From Ianthella basta (Eukaryota > Porifera > Demospongiae > Verongiida > Ianthellidae): 64,000 nt of DNA. Location: contig OZ025871.1 of assembly GCA_964019415.1 (NCBI GenBank), positions 8,852,213 to 8,916,212 of the forward strand, given 5' to 3'. A program made the position numbers and the translations under genes. Positions 22,026 through 33,159 of this stretch are shown one piece after another. Under the pieces are notes generated by a model, which saw nothing but the letters and a program-made list of their open reading frames with translations, made no database searches and was not told where the DNA came from. The first letter of the stretch is position 1; the number at the start of each line of letters is the position of its first letter.

Positions 22026-23702
22026 CATTTGTTTGATGCAATGTCTGCAATGTTCCACCAGCATATACTTGCCACAGCAAGCGATAGATTTCTGCATAAC
22101 CTGCACCTTTTTCAATGGTGAGACGTTTCAATGAAGGTAGTACAGAAAGACAATAGCCGTAGGCTGTGGAGTCATAAGCTGTCTCTGGCCTCACGTTCAC
22201 CTCTTCTCCTACAATACTTGGCATCAGGCGGCGAACTAATGAAATGTCTTGTGTCTCAAACAGGCACTGCATTTGAAAGTCTGTGAGATATGAGTTTATT
22301 TCGTTTTGAAGGCGGTGAAAGTGCTGTAATTTAGTCAATCCACAATAAAAGCGCCACACCTGTGCCATGTGGGGCTCACCAAGATACCTGGCCCAAATCT
22401 CGCACTGCCTCTCTGGTGTCAGGAGTGACACATAAACAGCAGCAAGGAATTCCTGTAAAGTCAAGTGGATGAAGAAGAAGCTATCAATGGCCCCCTTCCT
22501 GGACTTGGGGTCACATCGAATGGGCCTACCTGTTAAAACACCACACCCCCTCTTACGATCTGAGAAGCGCTCACTGAGACCCTGGAGATCGCCTGAATCA
22601 AAGACTATTTTTTGCTTTTGAATGCAGTTATAAGCAATTTCCCCAAGTTTATAGATATCATGGTCTTTTGAAAGATCCATGATGGAATTCAGTTCAGGCA
22701 GTTCTTCTCTGTACTTTAGTACTTTCACACAGAGGTAGTCATTGTAGATTTGTGTCAATGTCGGTGGAAGGTTCTCTCTAAACAGAAACACTTGACAAAT
22801 GATGGACAGAACAACAGGGATTGAACATATGCCTTTAATCTGTGGAAAAGCATCCATCTCCCTGACAAATGGGTCAAGCAGGTCTGGTCGCCCTTGATCA
22901 GTGAAATATTGAATTGCATAAATCTTGATCTGGTCCTGAGTGAAACCAAGCACTTCAATATTAGTTAGACTAACTTGACTACGAGACTTTTGCTCGCTAC
23001 GAGATTTCTGCATTTGGTAGTAGATCTCGCTTGTTACAATGGAGCGAGATGTTAGAATAACATCACAGTGTCGTAGAAGGGATTCACGGCTGTGTGACAG
23101 AAGGTTCACAAGGAAGTCAGACTGTCGAAGGTGAGAAGGCAGCTCATCATATCCATCCAGGATGAAGAGCACACCTCTCCCCAGGTCGCTATATAATGTT
23201 TCAGACAATCTCTCAAGTGACACATCATGTGGCATCATTCCTTGGAACAGCTGCAGAATGTCCATCAATTTGAAGTCTTCCCTAAAGTCTAGCAAGTCTC
23301 TCAATTCGACTAAGATAACCAAAATGTAATCGTGGCAACTGGGAAGTTTACAGATGTCTTGGCAAGTTTTCCGAGCCAATGTACTTTTACCTACGCCAGG
23401 AGCACCACTAATGATTACAAGTTTGTGCTCTTTCACTAATCCTGGGATTGCCTCACACTCTACTTTACCAGTCTGGTAGGTGTACACATTATCAGCACCT
23501 TCCCTCACAGCTTTGACAAACTTCTCCTGGGCACGCTGGGCACTTAAGTGGAAACGAGCAAGGGCTAAGTTAACGAATGGTAAAGCCTGATCGGCAGGGA
23601 GCCACTCATCATCGACTACCTTCATGTTCATATAGAATTCCACAAGGCAACTGGAAAAGGCATCTACCTGCTCTCTTTCTCCTCCTCCCCGTTCCTCCTC
23701 AA
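22026..23702 (-). CDS. NLR gene 1: NACHT exon (STAND NTPase)
   Basis: A single 1677 bp exon, about 559 codons. Walker A G-A-P-G-V-G-K-S-T lies roughly 90 residues in. Walker B is F-I-L-D-G-Y-D-E-L and sensor 1 is V-I-L-T-S-R-S. The winged-helix/HD2 signature F-F-F-I-H-L-T-L-Q-E-F-L-A-A is near residue 410. Members of this family bind ATP and oligomerise as cytosolic immune or stress signalling hubs. The exon is entered in phase 1 (acceptor CTCTGCAG) and left in phase 1 (donor GTGAGG, just before an in-frame TAG). Those phases match the CARD exon upstream and the linker exon downstream. No frameshift. Its paralogue is at 59,149-60,810. Confidence 0.92.
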
Positions 23703-24907
23703 CTGCAGAGTACAATGTGAAGGAGAGAAATGCAAATATGTAATCAACTCAACAACTACTGACACTGCAAATTACAAACATTCAATAGCTATTGCAAATG
23801 TCAGTGCAAGTCTCAACTAGCCACAAAACTTTGCATGGTGTGTGGAAATTGCAAAACTTGAACAGATTAGGCCATCTGCTGACAGCATCAAGTCGGTCAG
23901 AGTTAAGATGAGTCAGTTGACAATTAATGTTTCAGTTCATCTTTGGCTGCTATTAATCAAATTGTGTGGTCAGAAGTGGTATGTGCCGATACTAAATGCA
24001 AACTGTCCACATGAACACTGGTATAATAGTGCTGAATGCATGAGTGTTCGGCTGGACTATGTGGTTCCTTTTTATATTCCACTTCAGTAGCTCAGGTAGT
24101 TATCCCGCCTAGGACAGGTTTATACATGTGGGACATGTCCTATGAAAACAATGCAGAATGCCCGTGGCCAATTTGAGCACAGGCATCAGAACCACATTCT
24201 GTCCAACAAACATGCTACGCCGACTCTTGGTACATCCCAAGGGCCCGGTCGTGTAACGAGAAAGATCATGTGTCGTCTAATGTATTCCTTGCGCAAACTG
24301 CCCAAGAGCTTACATAGAACAAAACAGTAGAACTTTAGCCCACTGAATCAAAGAACATCAAAGGTCAGTACGCAACAGTGACATGGCCACTTCAGCCCTA
24401 GCATTCAATGGAATGAGGCACGTGTTATTGACACCTGTTCCCACACCTTCAGACAGTGCCTCCTAGAATTCTGGGTAATTCACAAGGAGTCCAACCCCTG
24501 CACAGAGAATTAGGCCTACTGCCAACAGCTACAAGACCCACATTAAACATTCATAATTTACACCCCACAACTGCTAATTACAATCATTCACATTTTAATT
24601 TCATTCATCATCATCTGTCACATCATCAGCAGTCACATCATTAGCTATCACCCTCACCTATTTAACCACCACACACTGTAAGCCATTACCACATGAAAAA
24701 GGCAGCAGTCAGCTGCCGAAACATTTGGTAGAGAAATCAATTCTTTGGCCAGTGACTTCTAAGAGAACTACCAGCATTGCAACCTAGCCAGACAAGCTTC
24801 TTCAATAAGGAAATAAACATTAATTTAAGCATGCATTGAATGTAATAAGAGATGTGAACACGACATGGTACATAATGTCCACATCCTACAAGGGCTATAT
24901 CCTTTAC
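23703..24907. other. Intron sequence with repeat remnants
   Basis: About 23,985-24,135 is similar to 26,240-26,400 and to 61,070-61,180, part of the NLR block duplication. A segment at about 24,690-24,760 with GAAAAAGGCAGCAGTCAGCTGCCGAAAC resembles the hairpin tail common near retroelement 3' ends. No gene. Confidence 0.45.
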
Positions 24908-25216
24908 CTCTCTTGAACTGCTTCGCCACCCTCTTCAGCTCATCTGCCCAGACCACTTGGTTGCTGTCGCACAGCATCTTGCAAAAGGTCCTAAAATCTC
25001 CATCTCCTTTCCCACGCAGACTCTCAATGATGCTGTCCACCTGAGCAATGTTGTTGGGTAACTGTCTTACCATCTTTGCCTCATATTCGCTCATAAATCC
25101 ACCCGCTGCTCTCTCTAGTTTATCACTCAGGCCTGTGTTCACTAAAACTTTGAGCTTTAGCTTTTCTCTCAAGAAAAGCAATGCGTCATTGTTCCATGAA
25201 CTCAGTGGAAGACCAC
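24908..25216 (-). CDS. NLR gene 1: CARD-like exon (proximal to NACHT)
   Basis: 309 bp exon, 103 codons, entered and left in phase 1. It encodes a helical death-fold domain: L-L-F-L-R-E-K-L-K, D-K-L-E-R-A-A-G-G-F-M-S, V-R-Q-L-P, F-R-T-F-C-K-M-L, W-A-D-E-L. CARDs recruit adaptor or caspase CARDs by homotypic contact. Close relatives are the exons at 28,597-28,911 and 61,541-61,858. With the preceding 2A exon (25,437-25,593) the frame runs directly from the N-P-G-P motif into this domain, so a 2A product would start a few residues before helix 1. Confidence 0.85.
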
Positions 25217-25436
25217 CTGAGTTGGTATACAGACAAAGAACAGACTCACTAACTGGCAGTCTAGCTATAATAATGGTTTTAAACAAGATATATACACTGG
25301 ATAGTGCCGGCATAGTGATACTAACAAGTCCATGCATGCATGCACCACATTGTTATAAATTATACAAACATCGCATACTACACTTGCTTACACATCACAT
25401 TGTACAACTGCTGACCTGAAGGTGACCTCTCCGTAC

Positions 25437-25593
25437 CCTGGATAGGTCCAGGGTTAACCTCCACATCTCCTGCCCGGAGCAGCAGGCCACACAGAAGGAC
25501 AGAAGGCATAACAGACACTGCTTGAGCCAACAACTCCTTGACAAGGTGTGCAAGGCATCTTAGCAGTGCAAGGCAGAAGATGGGGGGTCTGAA
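25437..25593 (-). CDS. NLR gene 1: second 2A-like exon (C')
   Basis: 157 bp exon, phase 0 to phase 1. It encodes a Leu-rich stretch (M-P-S-V-L-L-C-G-L-L-L) followed at once by A-G-D-V-E-V-N-P-G-P (25,444-25,470). D-x-E-x-N-P-G-P is the invariant core of 2A 'stop-carry on' peptides, at which ribosomes skip the Gly-Pro bond. In sea urchin and sponge NLRs such motifs were reported as combined signal/2A sequences. An internal Met 11 residues before the motif could start such a signal. The exon aligns over its full length with 32,374-32,530. Confidence 0.8.
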
Positions 25594-25713
25594 CTGTGCA
25601 TCCATGGGAGAGTAAGGGAAATACCATTAGAGACACTGACACATGGTAGAGATAAATTTGTTACCCATGACACTGTGGCAGCTGCAGGGTGTGCAGAGCA
25701 GTGTGTGGCTTAC

Positions 25714-25867
25714 CCTAATGCGCATCATACAGGACCTCTGGATGGTGAACGACATCACTAAACAACCATGTATCCTCCTTGCACACTTGAACCCCTTCTT
25801 CAGCTTCAATGAAGGAAACTTCACTAGCAGACTGCAAAGCTTCTTGGACACTGTTCGGCGCTCATAG
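25714..25867 (-). CDS. NLR gene 1: exon B' (basic domain), duplicate cassette
   Basis: 154 bp exon with acceptor TTTTGCAG and donor GTAAGC, phase 2 to 0. Basic and hydrophobic (Y-E-R-R; L-L-V-K-F-P-S-L-K-L-K; C-A-R-R-I-H-G; S-F-T-I-Q-R-S-C). Near-identical to 32,658-32,811, with many differences silent, which argues that the frame is translated. No known domain recognised. Confidence 0.7.
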
Positions 25868-26001
25868 CTGCAAAATGAACAGCATCAGGCAACAAGTTAG
25901 CATTTTCTTATTCATCATAATACCTTTAAACCTGCCTTACAATGCACAGAATCAAGTACAAAATGTTGAGGGAGACATATGACACTTATATCTGGACCTA
26001 C

Positions 26002-26098
26002 CTCTTCACAGCTGCCACACAGATAGTGAATGGACTGGGTATAAAGATGAACTCAAATACACTATTCTTTCGGCATGGAGAAGAGACATCCCTTTTAC
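26002..26098 (-). CDS. NLR gene 1: exon A', duplicate cassette
   Basis: 97 bp exon, phase 1 to 2, reading D-V-S-S-P-C-R-K ... F-I-F-I-P-S-P-F-T-I-C-V. Same length and phases as 32,944-33,040. Homology to the right-hand cassette stops near 26,230, inside the transmembrane exon of that copy. This cassette therefore lacks its own signal peptide and receptor-like exons and must be reached by splicing from upstream or by an internal start. Confidence 0.65.
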
Positions 26099-26399
26099 CT
26101 ACATGCATGTGACATTGAAGAAAGGTTTCAACAAACTGTACTACACTTCAAACAATGACAGGGAATAGATTATCCATAACATCCACCATGCATACCTGGC
26201 AATGAAGCTGCCTTCAGACCTCTCCTTCCTCTAGCTAGTAACGAGACTAAATGCAAACTGCATGTCCACATGAACAATGATATAATGGCTATGAAAATGC
26301 AGGCATTCAGCTGGACAATGTGGTTCCTTTTTATTCGACTTCATGACATAGCTTGGGCAGTTATCCAGCTTAGAACAGGTTTACGCATGTGGGACATGT

Positions 26400-27870
26400 C
26401 CCATGTAAACAATACGGAATATCCGCAGCCAATTATTTTACCCTTGCAAATTGTCTTATGTTGTCTCAACATAGCAGAAATATCTTTCTGGCTGTCAGAT
26501 AAACATCTGAAAGGAAAACGTGAACATAAATCTGTTCACAAACACACGCTCTAACTTTTGTATGCATGCTGCTAAACCAATCCAATCCAAAGTTACAACA
26601 GGAGAACTAACTTATGTCTTTCTCCTGCAACGTTCGAGCCCTGTAACTCGCAGGAATCAAACAACGAACAATGCATGACTGAAAAATCTAGATCATTTCC
26701 TTAGCATGTGCAACGAGCTATTGAAGCCCCTCTACACTGAAAGTTAGGACGTTCTTCTGCTAATTACTCATTGCTAAACCTACCTCAGGAAGCAAGTCTC
26801 ATGACGTCCTCGTGCCTTTCCCAAAAATGGCTGACTGCATTATGGTACATCATGCTATCTCTTTTTTGCGATTTGGTCAAAACTGTGCACTACATGTCTA
26901 GCTACCAGATACAACATGATCTGAGATCCTCTCAGATCACACACACATCACATGACTTTGTGCACTGCAGCAGAGGAATTCACACCTTTGGTGACAATTT
27001 AGTTATGTAAACAAGTATGGATATGCCCCAATGTTGCATGGCTATGTAATGCACTGTCGATTTTGGCCTAAGTATTTTGAATCATATCTCCTACCAGCTT
27101 TGCTGGATCTGAGCGGGACAAGCACCTAACAGAAGACAAGGGACCGCTCTGTAACACTGTGAATAAGCGTCGTTACTAATTCTGTGGTACAGCGAGTTGT
27201 ACCGGCAATCACAAACCCACTGAAAGAGTAGTAAATGTCAATGTCGTAGTCAAGGAAAAGTCGCAGCAAATAAAGAAAGAAGGATATCATTGGATGCGCA
27301 TTCATATTATCTAACTTTTGCGAGAGGGATAAGTTGCTAAAGTGATCCGCTGACAACTTACAGCAAGAAGACTACCACAGCTTGGTGGTCATGAAAATGT
27401 TGGGTCGCATAACTATAGATAGGAAAAATGCAAAGCATTATCCCTCTCGCAAAAGCTAGATAATTTACTTGACTAACCGTTTCAGTCTTGATTTCAGCAA
27501 GAAACCGTCTCAACGACTATGACACAACGTTTTCCTGAAAGGACAAGTCAAAGGCCTAGTAGCACGTGATAACACGTGATATTCTTGTGACATTTCCGAA
27601 AGTTGCTGACAATGTTATGTTACTTCTTGCCATTCGACTGTTCCACGCGAACGATTCCATCAAAGCTCTATGTTTTGGCTTACCCCCATCTTCAAGCACG
27701 TACGCAGCAGCCATAACCTATGTTTTAAGGCAATTTCTTCCAGGACTTCCTGTCAAATCACGCGGATAACACGTGACAATGCTCATGTAGCCATGGCAAC
27801 ACAAGAATTCACACCTTTGAGGTGTCATATTTACTTGTGTAAACAAATCAGACATGTCCCACATGCGGTA
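26400..27870. other. Intron sequence, probable insertion
   Basis: ACATGTCCC(A)CATG motifs at about 26,385 and 27,855, each next to GTAAACAA, are inverted. A hairpin lies inside (27,305-27,331 with 27,437-27,466, TTTTGCGAGAGGGATAA). This suggests a ~1.4 kb non-autonomous element, termini not resolved. No coding region recognised. Confidence 0.35.
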
Positions 27871-28269
27871 TCTGAAAAGGTGAGGTTGAATAATGTACAG
27901 TGCATGATCTTGTATATAGTAGTCGTATTGGCAAATATTAAGAGGTTTAAACAACTGTACATTATTTGGTATATAGATCCTGTTGCCTTGGTAACGGGCA
28001 CCTGAATGATGATTCTAAATCTCTGAGAAGCATACCAATTGCTTCACACGTGATTCTAAATCCCCTAATAGTACGTTGGGGGCAGAGCGAGGATGTTTAT
28101 AAATCCAATATAAACATCTGTGGGCACTCTGCGGAGCATTTATCATTGTAATATGATGTCATTTAAGCATACATGATCAAGAAGCGACAGGAGTGCAAAA
28201 TGAATGGGTGAGCGAATGGATTAGGGTCTATATATCACTTAAATGGTTACCAATCGGTGTCTCTGCGTG

Positions 28270-28366
28270 ATTTACCTATTATGTACAGTGCCTGGGAGAA
28301 TAGCCTATGGCTAAAGGCTCCCCAGTCCAAATAATGATTCCCTGATCCCTGATCCTTAATAATCTG
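28270..28366. repeat. Possible LINE 3' tail
   Basis: GGCTCCCCAGTCCAAATAAT followed by a short ATTCCCTGATCCCTGATCC repeat resembles the 3' end of the LINE at 36,900-36,967 (GGGCTCCCTGG ... tandem ACTGAT tail). Only the tail remains. Confidence 0.35.
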
Positions 28367-28596
28367 CTCAAATACACTATATTGACAAATGAAGTGATAT
28401 TATCATATTTTACTTTAACGATCAATTACTGTGATATTAAGCAGCAAAAATTAGCAGTCGATGTCACATTCAGCCTAACTAGCATAAATGTGTTGCCCAG
28501 ACATTGTACACATTGTACACGGAAATTAAACATTAAGGTATGCATTGAATAACATGGTACATATTGTCCACCTCCTACGAGAGATATTTCCTTTAC

Positions 28597-28911
28597 CTCT
28601 CTTGAACTGCTCTGTCATCTTCTCCAGCTCATCTGCCCAGACCACTTGGTTGCTGTCACGCAGTATCTTGCAGAAGGTCTTAAAGTCTTCATCTCCTTTC
28701 CCACGCAGAGTCTCAATGACCCTGTCCACCTGGGCAGTGCTGCTGGGTAATTCTCTTACTGTCTTTGCCTCAGATTCGCTCATAAATCCACCAGCTGCTA
28801 TTTGTAGTTTATCAATAAAGCCTGTGGTTATTAAAACATGACATTTTAGCTTTTCTCTCAAGAAGAGCAATGCATCATTGTTCCATGAAGTCAGTGGAAA
28901 TGTGCCACCAC
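28597..28911 (-). CDS. NLR gene 1: CARD-like exon (distal)
   Basis: 315 bp, 105 codons, phase 1 to phase 1 (acceptor ATCTCAG, donor GTAAAG). Same death-fold as 24,908-25,216 (F-L-R-E-K-L-K-C; A-A-G-G-F-M-S-E; V-R-E-L-P-S-S; F-K-T-F-C-K-I-L; W-A-D-E-L). It can be spliced in frame to exon A' at 26,098, to the CARD exon at 25,216 or directly to the NACHT exon, since all accept phase 1. Confidence 0.82.
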
Positions 28912-29457
28912 CTGAGATGGTATACAGACAAAGGGAAAGAGGACAGACTCGCTAACTGGTAGTCTAGCTATAATTATGGTTTTCTACAACATACACTGGA
29001 AAGTGCCTGCATAGTGATACTAACAAGTCCATGCATATGCATGCACCACATTATGTATACACACGCACCTGAAAGACAACGTTCGGAACTACACATGGTA
29101 AGGAAAGAGGGGAGAAGGGAAAAATGGCTGGCTCCAGCCCACATCGGTATATAAAGAGGGAATGGATCAGTGGCTGTTGGCAGTGACGAGTGACCCAGCT
29201 GCTAAAGGGTCGGCTAAAGATCTGGATGTTGCCAGTGCTGGTCCAGTTCACTGCCATTTTTGCCTTTGCCCCCTCTTTCCTGACAATGTGTAGCTCTGAA
29301 CGTTGTCTTTCATTCGTGTCACCATGGTACATAGATCATCTTAATACAAACACCTCATATCACAATTGTTTACACATCAAAATTCCAATTTGTTGTTCTA
29401 CTTAACACAACACTAATTATGACAACCTCCCAAGCATTCACTTCCTTTGAAACGAAC

Positions 29458-29739
29458 CTCCTTGTGACAGCTCGTTCATGATCTTCTCTGCCAGTCTCTG
29501 CATGTTTGGATAACCGTCTGCTGCAATGGCCACCTTGCAGAACTTCCTCAGTGTCTCCTCACTGCTGTGCTGCTTCAAGTGGTCATATAATATCTCTTTA
29601 CCCTCATCATCATTAGTAGTTGAAATACGTCTCTCAATGTCCTGTGTGATCACTCCTTTACGCTTCAGTTTGAGCAGGTTGTACTTGGGCACCACTACTT
29701 CAAAAAAATTCTCTTCATATTTCTCAAGAACCTCAGACA
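29458..29739 (-). CDS. NLR gene 1: death-fold (CARD/DEATH-like) exon
   Basis: 282 bp, 94 codons, phase 1 to 1. Helical pattern: Y-N-L-L-K-L-K-R-K-G-V-I-T, D-I-E-R-R-I-S, I-L-Y-D-H-L-K-Q-H, L-R-K-F-C-K-V-A, N-M-Q-R-L-A-E-K-I-M. This reads as a CARD/DEATH-type fold, but a different subtype from the W-N-N-D-A-L-L family. The acceptor TTCTTAG is good. The donor (GGAG|GTTCGT) is weak, but the same GTTCGT donor also fits the signal-peptide exon of this gene. Otherwise the frame would end 6 codons later at a stop. Confidence 0.7.
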
Positions 29740-29819
29740 CTAAGAATGGGATGTACACACATTGCAAAGGAAGAGTTCAATGACCACACTAGGTAAAGGT
29801 ATACATGGAACAACATACA

Positions 29820-30075
29820 CCCAGAATAAGTGCAGTTCTCTATACAGGACATACTGAATAAGGACACCTCTCTATAAGGGCACCCTGAAGAAAGGCATGT
29901 CTCTATAGTGGACACTTGGAATAAGGGCACCTCTTCATAAAGAAACCCAGAATATGGGCACCTCTTTATAAAGGGCACTTCTGCTATGTTCCAATTTCAT
30001 GGACCCAGCTAAAAAAACTGCTTCAAAATTAGGTACACCTCTCTACAAGGGCAGTCAGCTAAGTCCCAGTAGTGT
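29820..30075. repeat. Degenerate tandem repeat, unit ~28-30 bp
   Basis: About eight imperfect copies of (G)GACACCTCT(C/T)TATAAGGGCAC...GAATAAG. Intronic. Confidence 0.65.
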
Positions 30076-30329
30076 CCAGTATGGAAAGGGCCCACTGCAT
30101 GTGACTGGACGAAGGGAGACTAAGCCAATTGTACCAAGTTCGCAGGTCATAATCTATGAATGATTTGCTGTCAGTGTTCGCTAATACAACCATGGACAGA
30201 AATAGAAGGTGCCTTGTTTGTCAGATTCCATTCTTACATCATATTACATATGCACACGAACACACACACACACACACACACACACATCTATACATACTAG
30301 ACAAATGTAGGGCATTATGGGCCGAGCCT

Positions 30330-31740
30330 GAGCAGTGCATGTGCTATTTCTATGGCAATCAGCAGCAAGCGACTGTGCAAAGCACAACACAGCAAAGCAA
30401 AGCTTGAATGTTTGGTAAGCATCGGTGCTGCCAGCCATTTTAAGAAAACATGCCTGGCTTGCATAGGAATCGGGCAAGTCGATGTGTTGCAGGAGATGGA
30501 CAGTTAATGACTGACAGCTGCAATGGTGATGGTTATGAAGACTCAGCAGGATGCCTTCAGCATCGACCAGGGTTGGCAGGGGAACTTTACTGAAGCTGGA
30601 GGGAGAGAAATCGTCGGCATACTCCATGTCTCTTCAGATAACACTGAGCTAGAGTATGAGCGGTAAGCAGCCAACATTCGTTTGCGTAGTCCACCTTGCG
30701 CAGCTTTCTGCAGCGAATATGCACCACTTCCACATAGCCTAATGATGTGCACGATAGCGTAACTACAATGATTCTGGCATGCTAAATGGCCAGTATAAAT
30801 TGAATTCAGAAATAGAACTATACAGTGTAGACACCTTGCAGTCTCCCAGTGTGTCCACAAAATATTACACCGAAACTTTACCCTGTGGCCCAAACGGACG
30901 GCCCGCTATTTATATACACCGTACTGGCACCTCCAGCTACACTACGCACTAAGTGGGGCGAGCCTGAGCAGTGCATATGTAATTTACATGGCTGAAATGA
31001 GCAACACGCAACTGCAATCAAGAACAGCAGCACACAATGTCTAGTTAGCATGGTGAATTCATGTGCAAGGACAGCACTGCAAAATAAAGCTTGAATGTTC
31101 GGTAAGCATAGGTGCTGTGCAGCCATTTTAAAAAGAAATTGTGCCTGGCTTGCATGGGAATTGGGCAAATGGATGTGTTGCAGGAGATGGAGAGTTACTG
31201 ACTAACAGCTGCAGTATTAATGCTTAATATTATGAAGACTCAGCAGGATATGGATGCCTTAGGCATCGACCTGGAGTGGCAGGGGAACTTTATTGAAGCT
31301 GGAGGGAGAGAAATCGTTGGCATACTCCATGTCTCTTCAAATAACATCGAGCTAGAGTACGGGCGGTAAGCAGCAAACGATTGTTCACGTAGTGTACCTT
31401 GTGCAGCTTTCCACAGCTAATATGCTGAAGTACGGGTGGAATGTAATGATGTCACATCCGGCGAAACCTGTAGTATGCAGGGACTAATGATATGCATGAT
31501 AGTGCAACTACAATGCTTGTGGCATGCAAAATGGCTGGTATAAATGTGATTTGGAAATAGAACTATATGGTGTACACACCTTGCAATCCCTGGCCCTGTG
31601 CCCAAATAGTGTTGCAGTCCCCCAGTGTGTCCAAAAAATATTACAACAAAACCGTACCCCGTGGCCCAAACTGACTGCTGGCAATTTATACACATCTTAT
31701 TGGCACTTCCAGCTACACTAAGCACTAAGTGGGGCTCGCT
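30330..31740. repeat. Tandem direct duplication, two ~650-780 bp units
   Basis: Unit 1 (about 30,330-30,960) and unit 2 (about 30,961-31,740) share GCCTGAGCAGTGCAT at the start, ATGAAGACTCAGCAGGAT and GAAGCTGGAGGGAGAGAAAT in the middle, and CAGCTACACTA.GCACTAAGTGGGG at the end. No coding potential recognised. A (CA)n tract at 30,258-30,284 precedes it. Confidence 0.75.
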
Positions 31741-32373
31741 CAGGCTCGCCCCAGTAAAGAGGAGCTGAGCAGAATGGTTGTTTGCGAAACAGCGCATCGA
31801 CACCAAACATTTCCAAATTATGGACGCCACACCCGGTCTCGATCTAAGGGGGGAGACATGTGTGAAGAAGCACCTACCGAGAAGCGTGTGGCGAAAAACT
31901 TCTAAACGACCGTCCACCATCTTGGATTTACAGAGAAAGTACATGGTTTTCCACGGACACTCCTATGCTGCCAATACAAAGGAAGAACCTCAACAGTTGT
32001 TCGTGAACTCCTCCCGCGAGAGTCGAAGAAAGGTGCCCAAACGTTCCCAGCCATCGCACGCTGTACCTTACCTCAATCTACGTGTGCAAATAAGCTGCTG
32101 CCGAGGAGCGTGTGGCAAAAACTAGAACCAACAGCCATCTTGGATCTGTGAAAAACGTACAGGACCCCTCTACAGGACGCACTAGTCCCCCATACAGAAA
32201 GCACTCGACCACTTTACTGTATACACTGGACCCTCCTACAGGGCTTGCCGAAGGCGGGGGCCTTGCAGCTAGTTATATATACACACCTCATACTACAATA
32301 GTACAATTGTTTACATATCACATTGACTGATACCATAACCATAACCACTGAACTAAAGGTGCCTTCTCCTTAC
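31741..32373. other. Intron sequence
   Basis: Repeated degenerate ACGGTCCACCATCTTGGAT-type phrases near 31,910 and 32,130, but no clear element ends. No gene. Confidence 0.35.
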
Positions 32374-32530
32374 CTTGGATAGGTCCAGGGTTGACCTCCA
32401 CATCTCCTGCCTGGAGCAGCAGGCCACACAGAAGGACAGAAGGCATAGCAGAAACTGATTGAGCCAACACTTCCTTGACAAGGTGTGTAGTGCACCTTAG
32501 CAGTGCAAGGCAGAAGCTGGGGGGTCTAAC
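32374..32530 (-). CDS. NLR gene 1: first 2A-like exon (C)
   Basis: 157 bp, phase 0 to 1, acceptor CATGCACAG, donor GTAAGG. It encodes R-P-P-S-F-C-L-A-L-L, then M-P-S-V-L-L-C-G-L-L-L-Q-A-G-D-V-E-V-N-P-G-P (motif at 32,381-32,407). The 2A core is complete and is preceded by a hydrophobic stretch, as in reported dual signal/2A sequences. The upstream exons keep the frame open, so translation could also run through from the signal-peptide exon at 34,374. In that case 2A skipping would release a membrane module from the CARD-bearing module. Confidence 0.82.
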
Positions 32531-32657
32531 CTGTGCATGGGGAGAACAAGGGAAATACCATTTGGAACACTTACACATGGTACAGAGAAATTTATACCCA
32601 TGAGACTCTGACAGCCACAGGGAATGCAGAGCAGTGTGTGTAGTGGAGCTCACTTAC

Positions 32658-32811
32658 CCTAATGAGCATCACACAGGACCTCTGGATGGTGAACGACACC
32701 ACTAAATGGCCATGTATCCTCCTTGCACACTTGAAACCCCTCTTCAGCTTCAGTGAAGGAAACTTCACCAGCAGGCTGCGAAGCTGCTTGGACACTGCTC
32801 GGCGCTCATAC
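32658..32811 (-). CDS. NLR gene 1: exon B (basic domain)
   Basis: 154 bp, phase 2 to 0, acceptor TTTTGCAG, donor GTAAGT. Rich in Arg/Lys and aliphatic residues (L-R-S-L-L-V-K-F-P-S-L-K-L-K-R; C-A-R-R-I-H-G-H-L-V-V). By position it would be cytosolic juxtamembrane sequence if the preceding exon forms a membrane span. No known domain recognised. Confidence 0.7.
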
Positions 32812-32943
32812 CTGCAAAATGAACTGCAGCAGGCAACAAATTAGCATTATCTTATTCAGCATAATACCTTTAAACCTGCCTTACAATGCACAGATACATG
32901 TTTAAAATGTTGACTGACACATTGCATATATAACATGACCCAC

Positions 32944-33040
32944 CTCTTCACAACTGCCACACAGATAGTGAATGGACTGGGTACAAAGATGAACTTGAAT
33001 ACACGTTTCTTTCGGCATGGAGAAGAGACATCTCTCCCAC
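32944..33040 (-). CDS. NLR gene 1: exon A
   Basis: 97 bp, phase 1 to 2. Reads G-R-D-V-S-S-P-C-R-K-K-R, then hydrophobic F-K-F-I-F-V-P-S-P-F-T-I-C-V-A-V-V-K-R. Its acceptor (CATGCATGTAG) contains a TAG that would stop the upstream frame if unspliced. Same length and phases as exon A' at 26,002-26,098. Confidence 0.65.
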
Positions 33041-33159
33041 CTACATGCATGTGATGTCAAAGAAAGGTTCATCAAAATGTACCATACTTGCACCAACGAC
33101 AGGAATACACTTTCCATAGCATCCACCATGCATATCTGGTGATGAAGCTGCCTTCTGAC

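Noticed and set aside
24690-24760. Retroelement 3' hairpin (GAAAAAGGCAGCAGTCAGCTGCCGAAAC)
   Set aside because: Resembles a common tail motif, but no adjoining coding remnant or defined end; too weak for a separate call.
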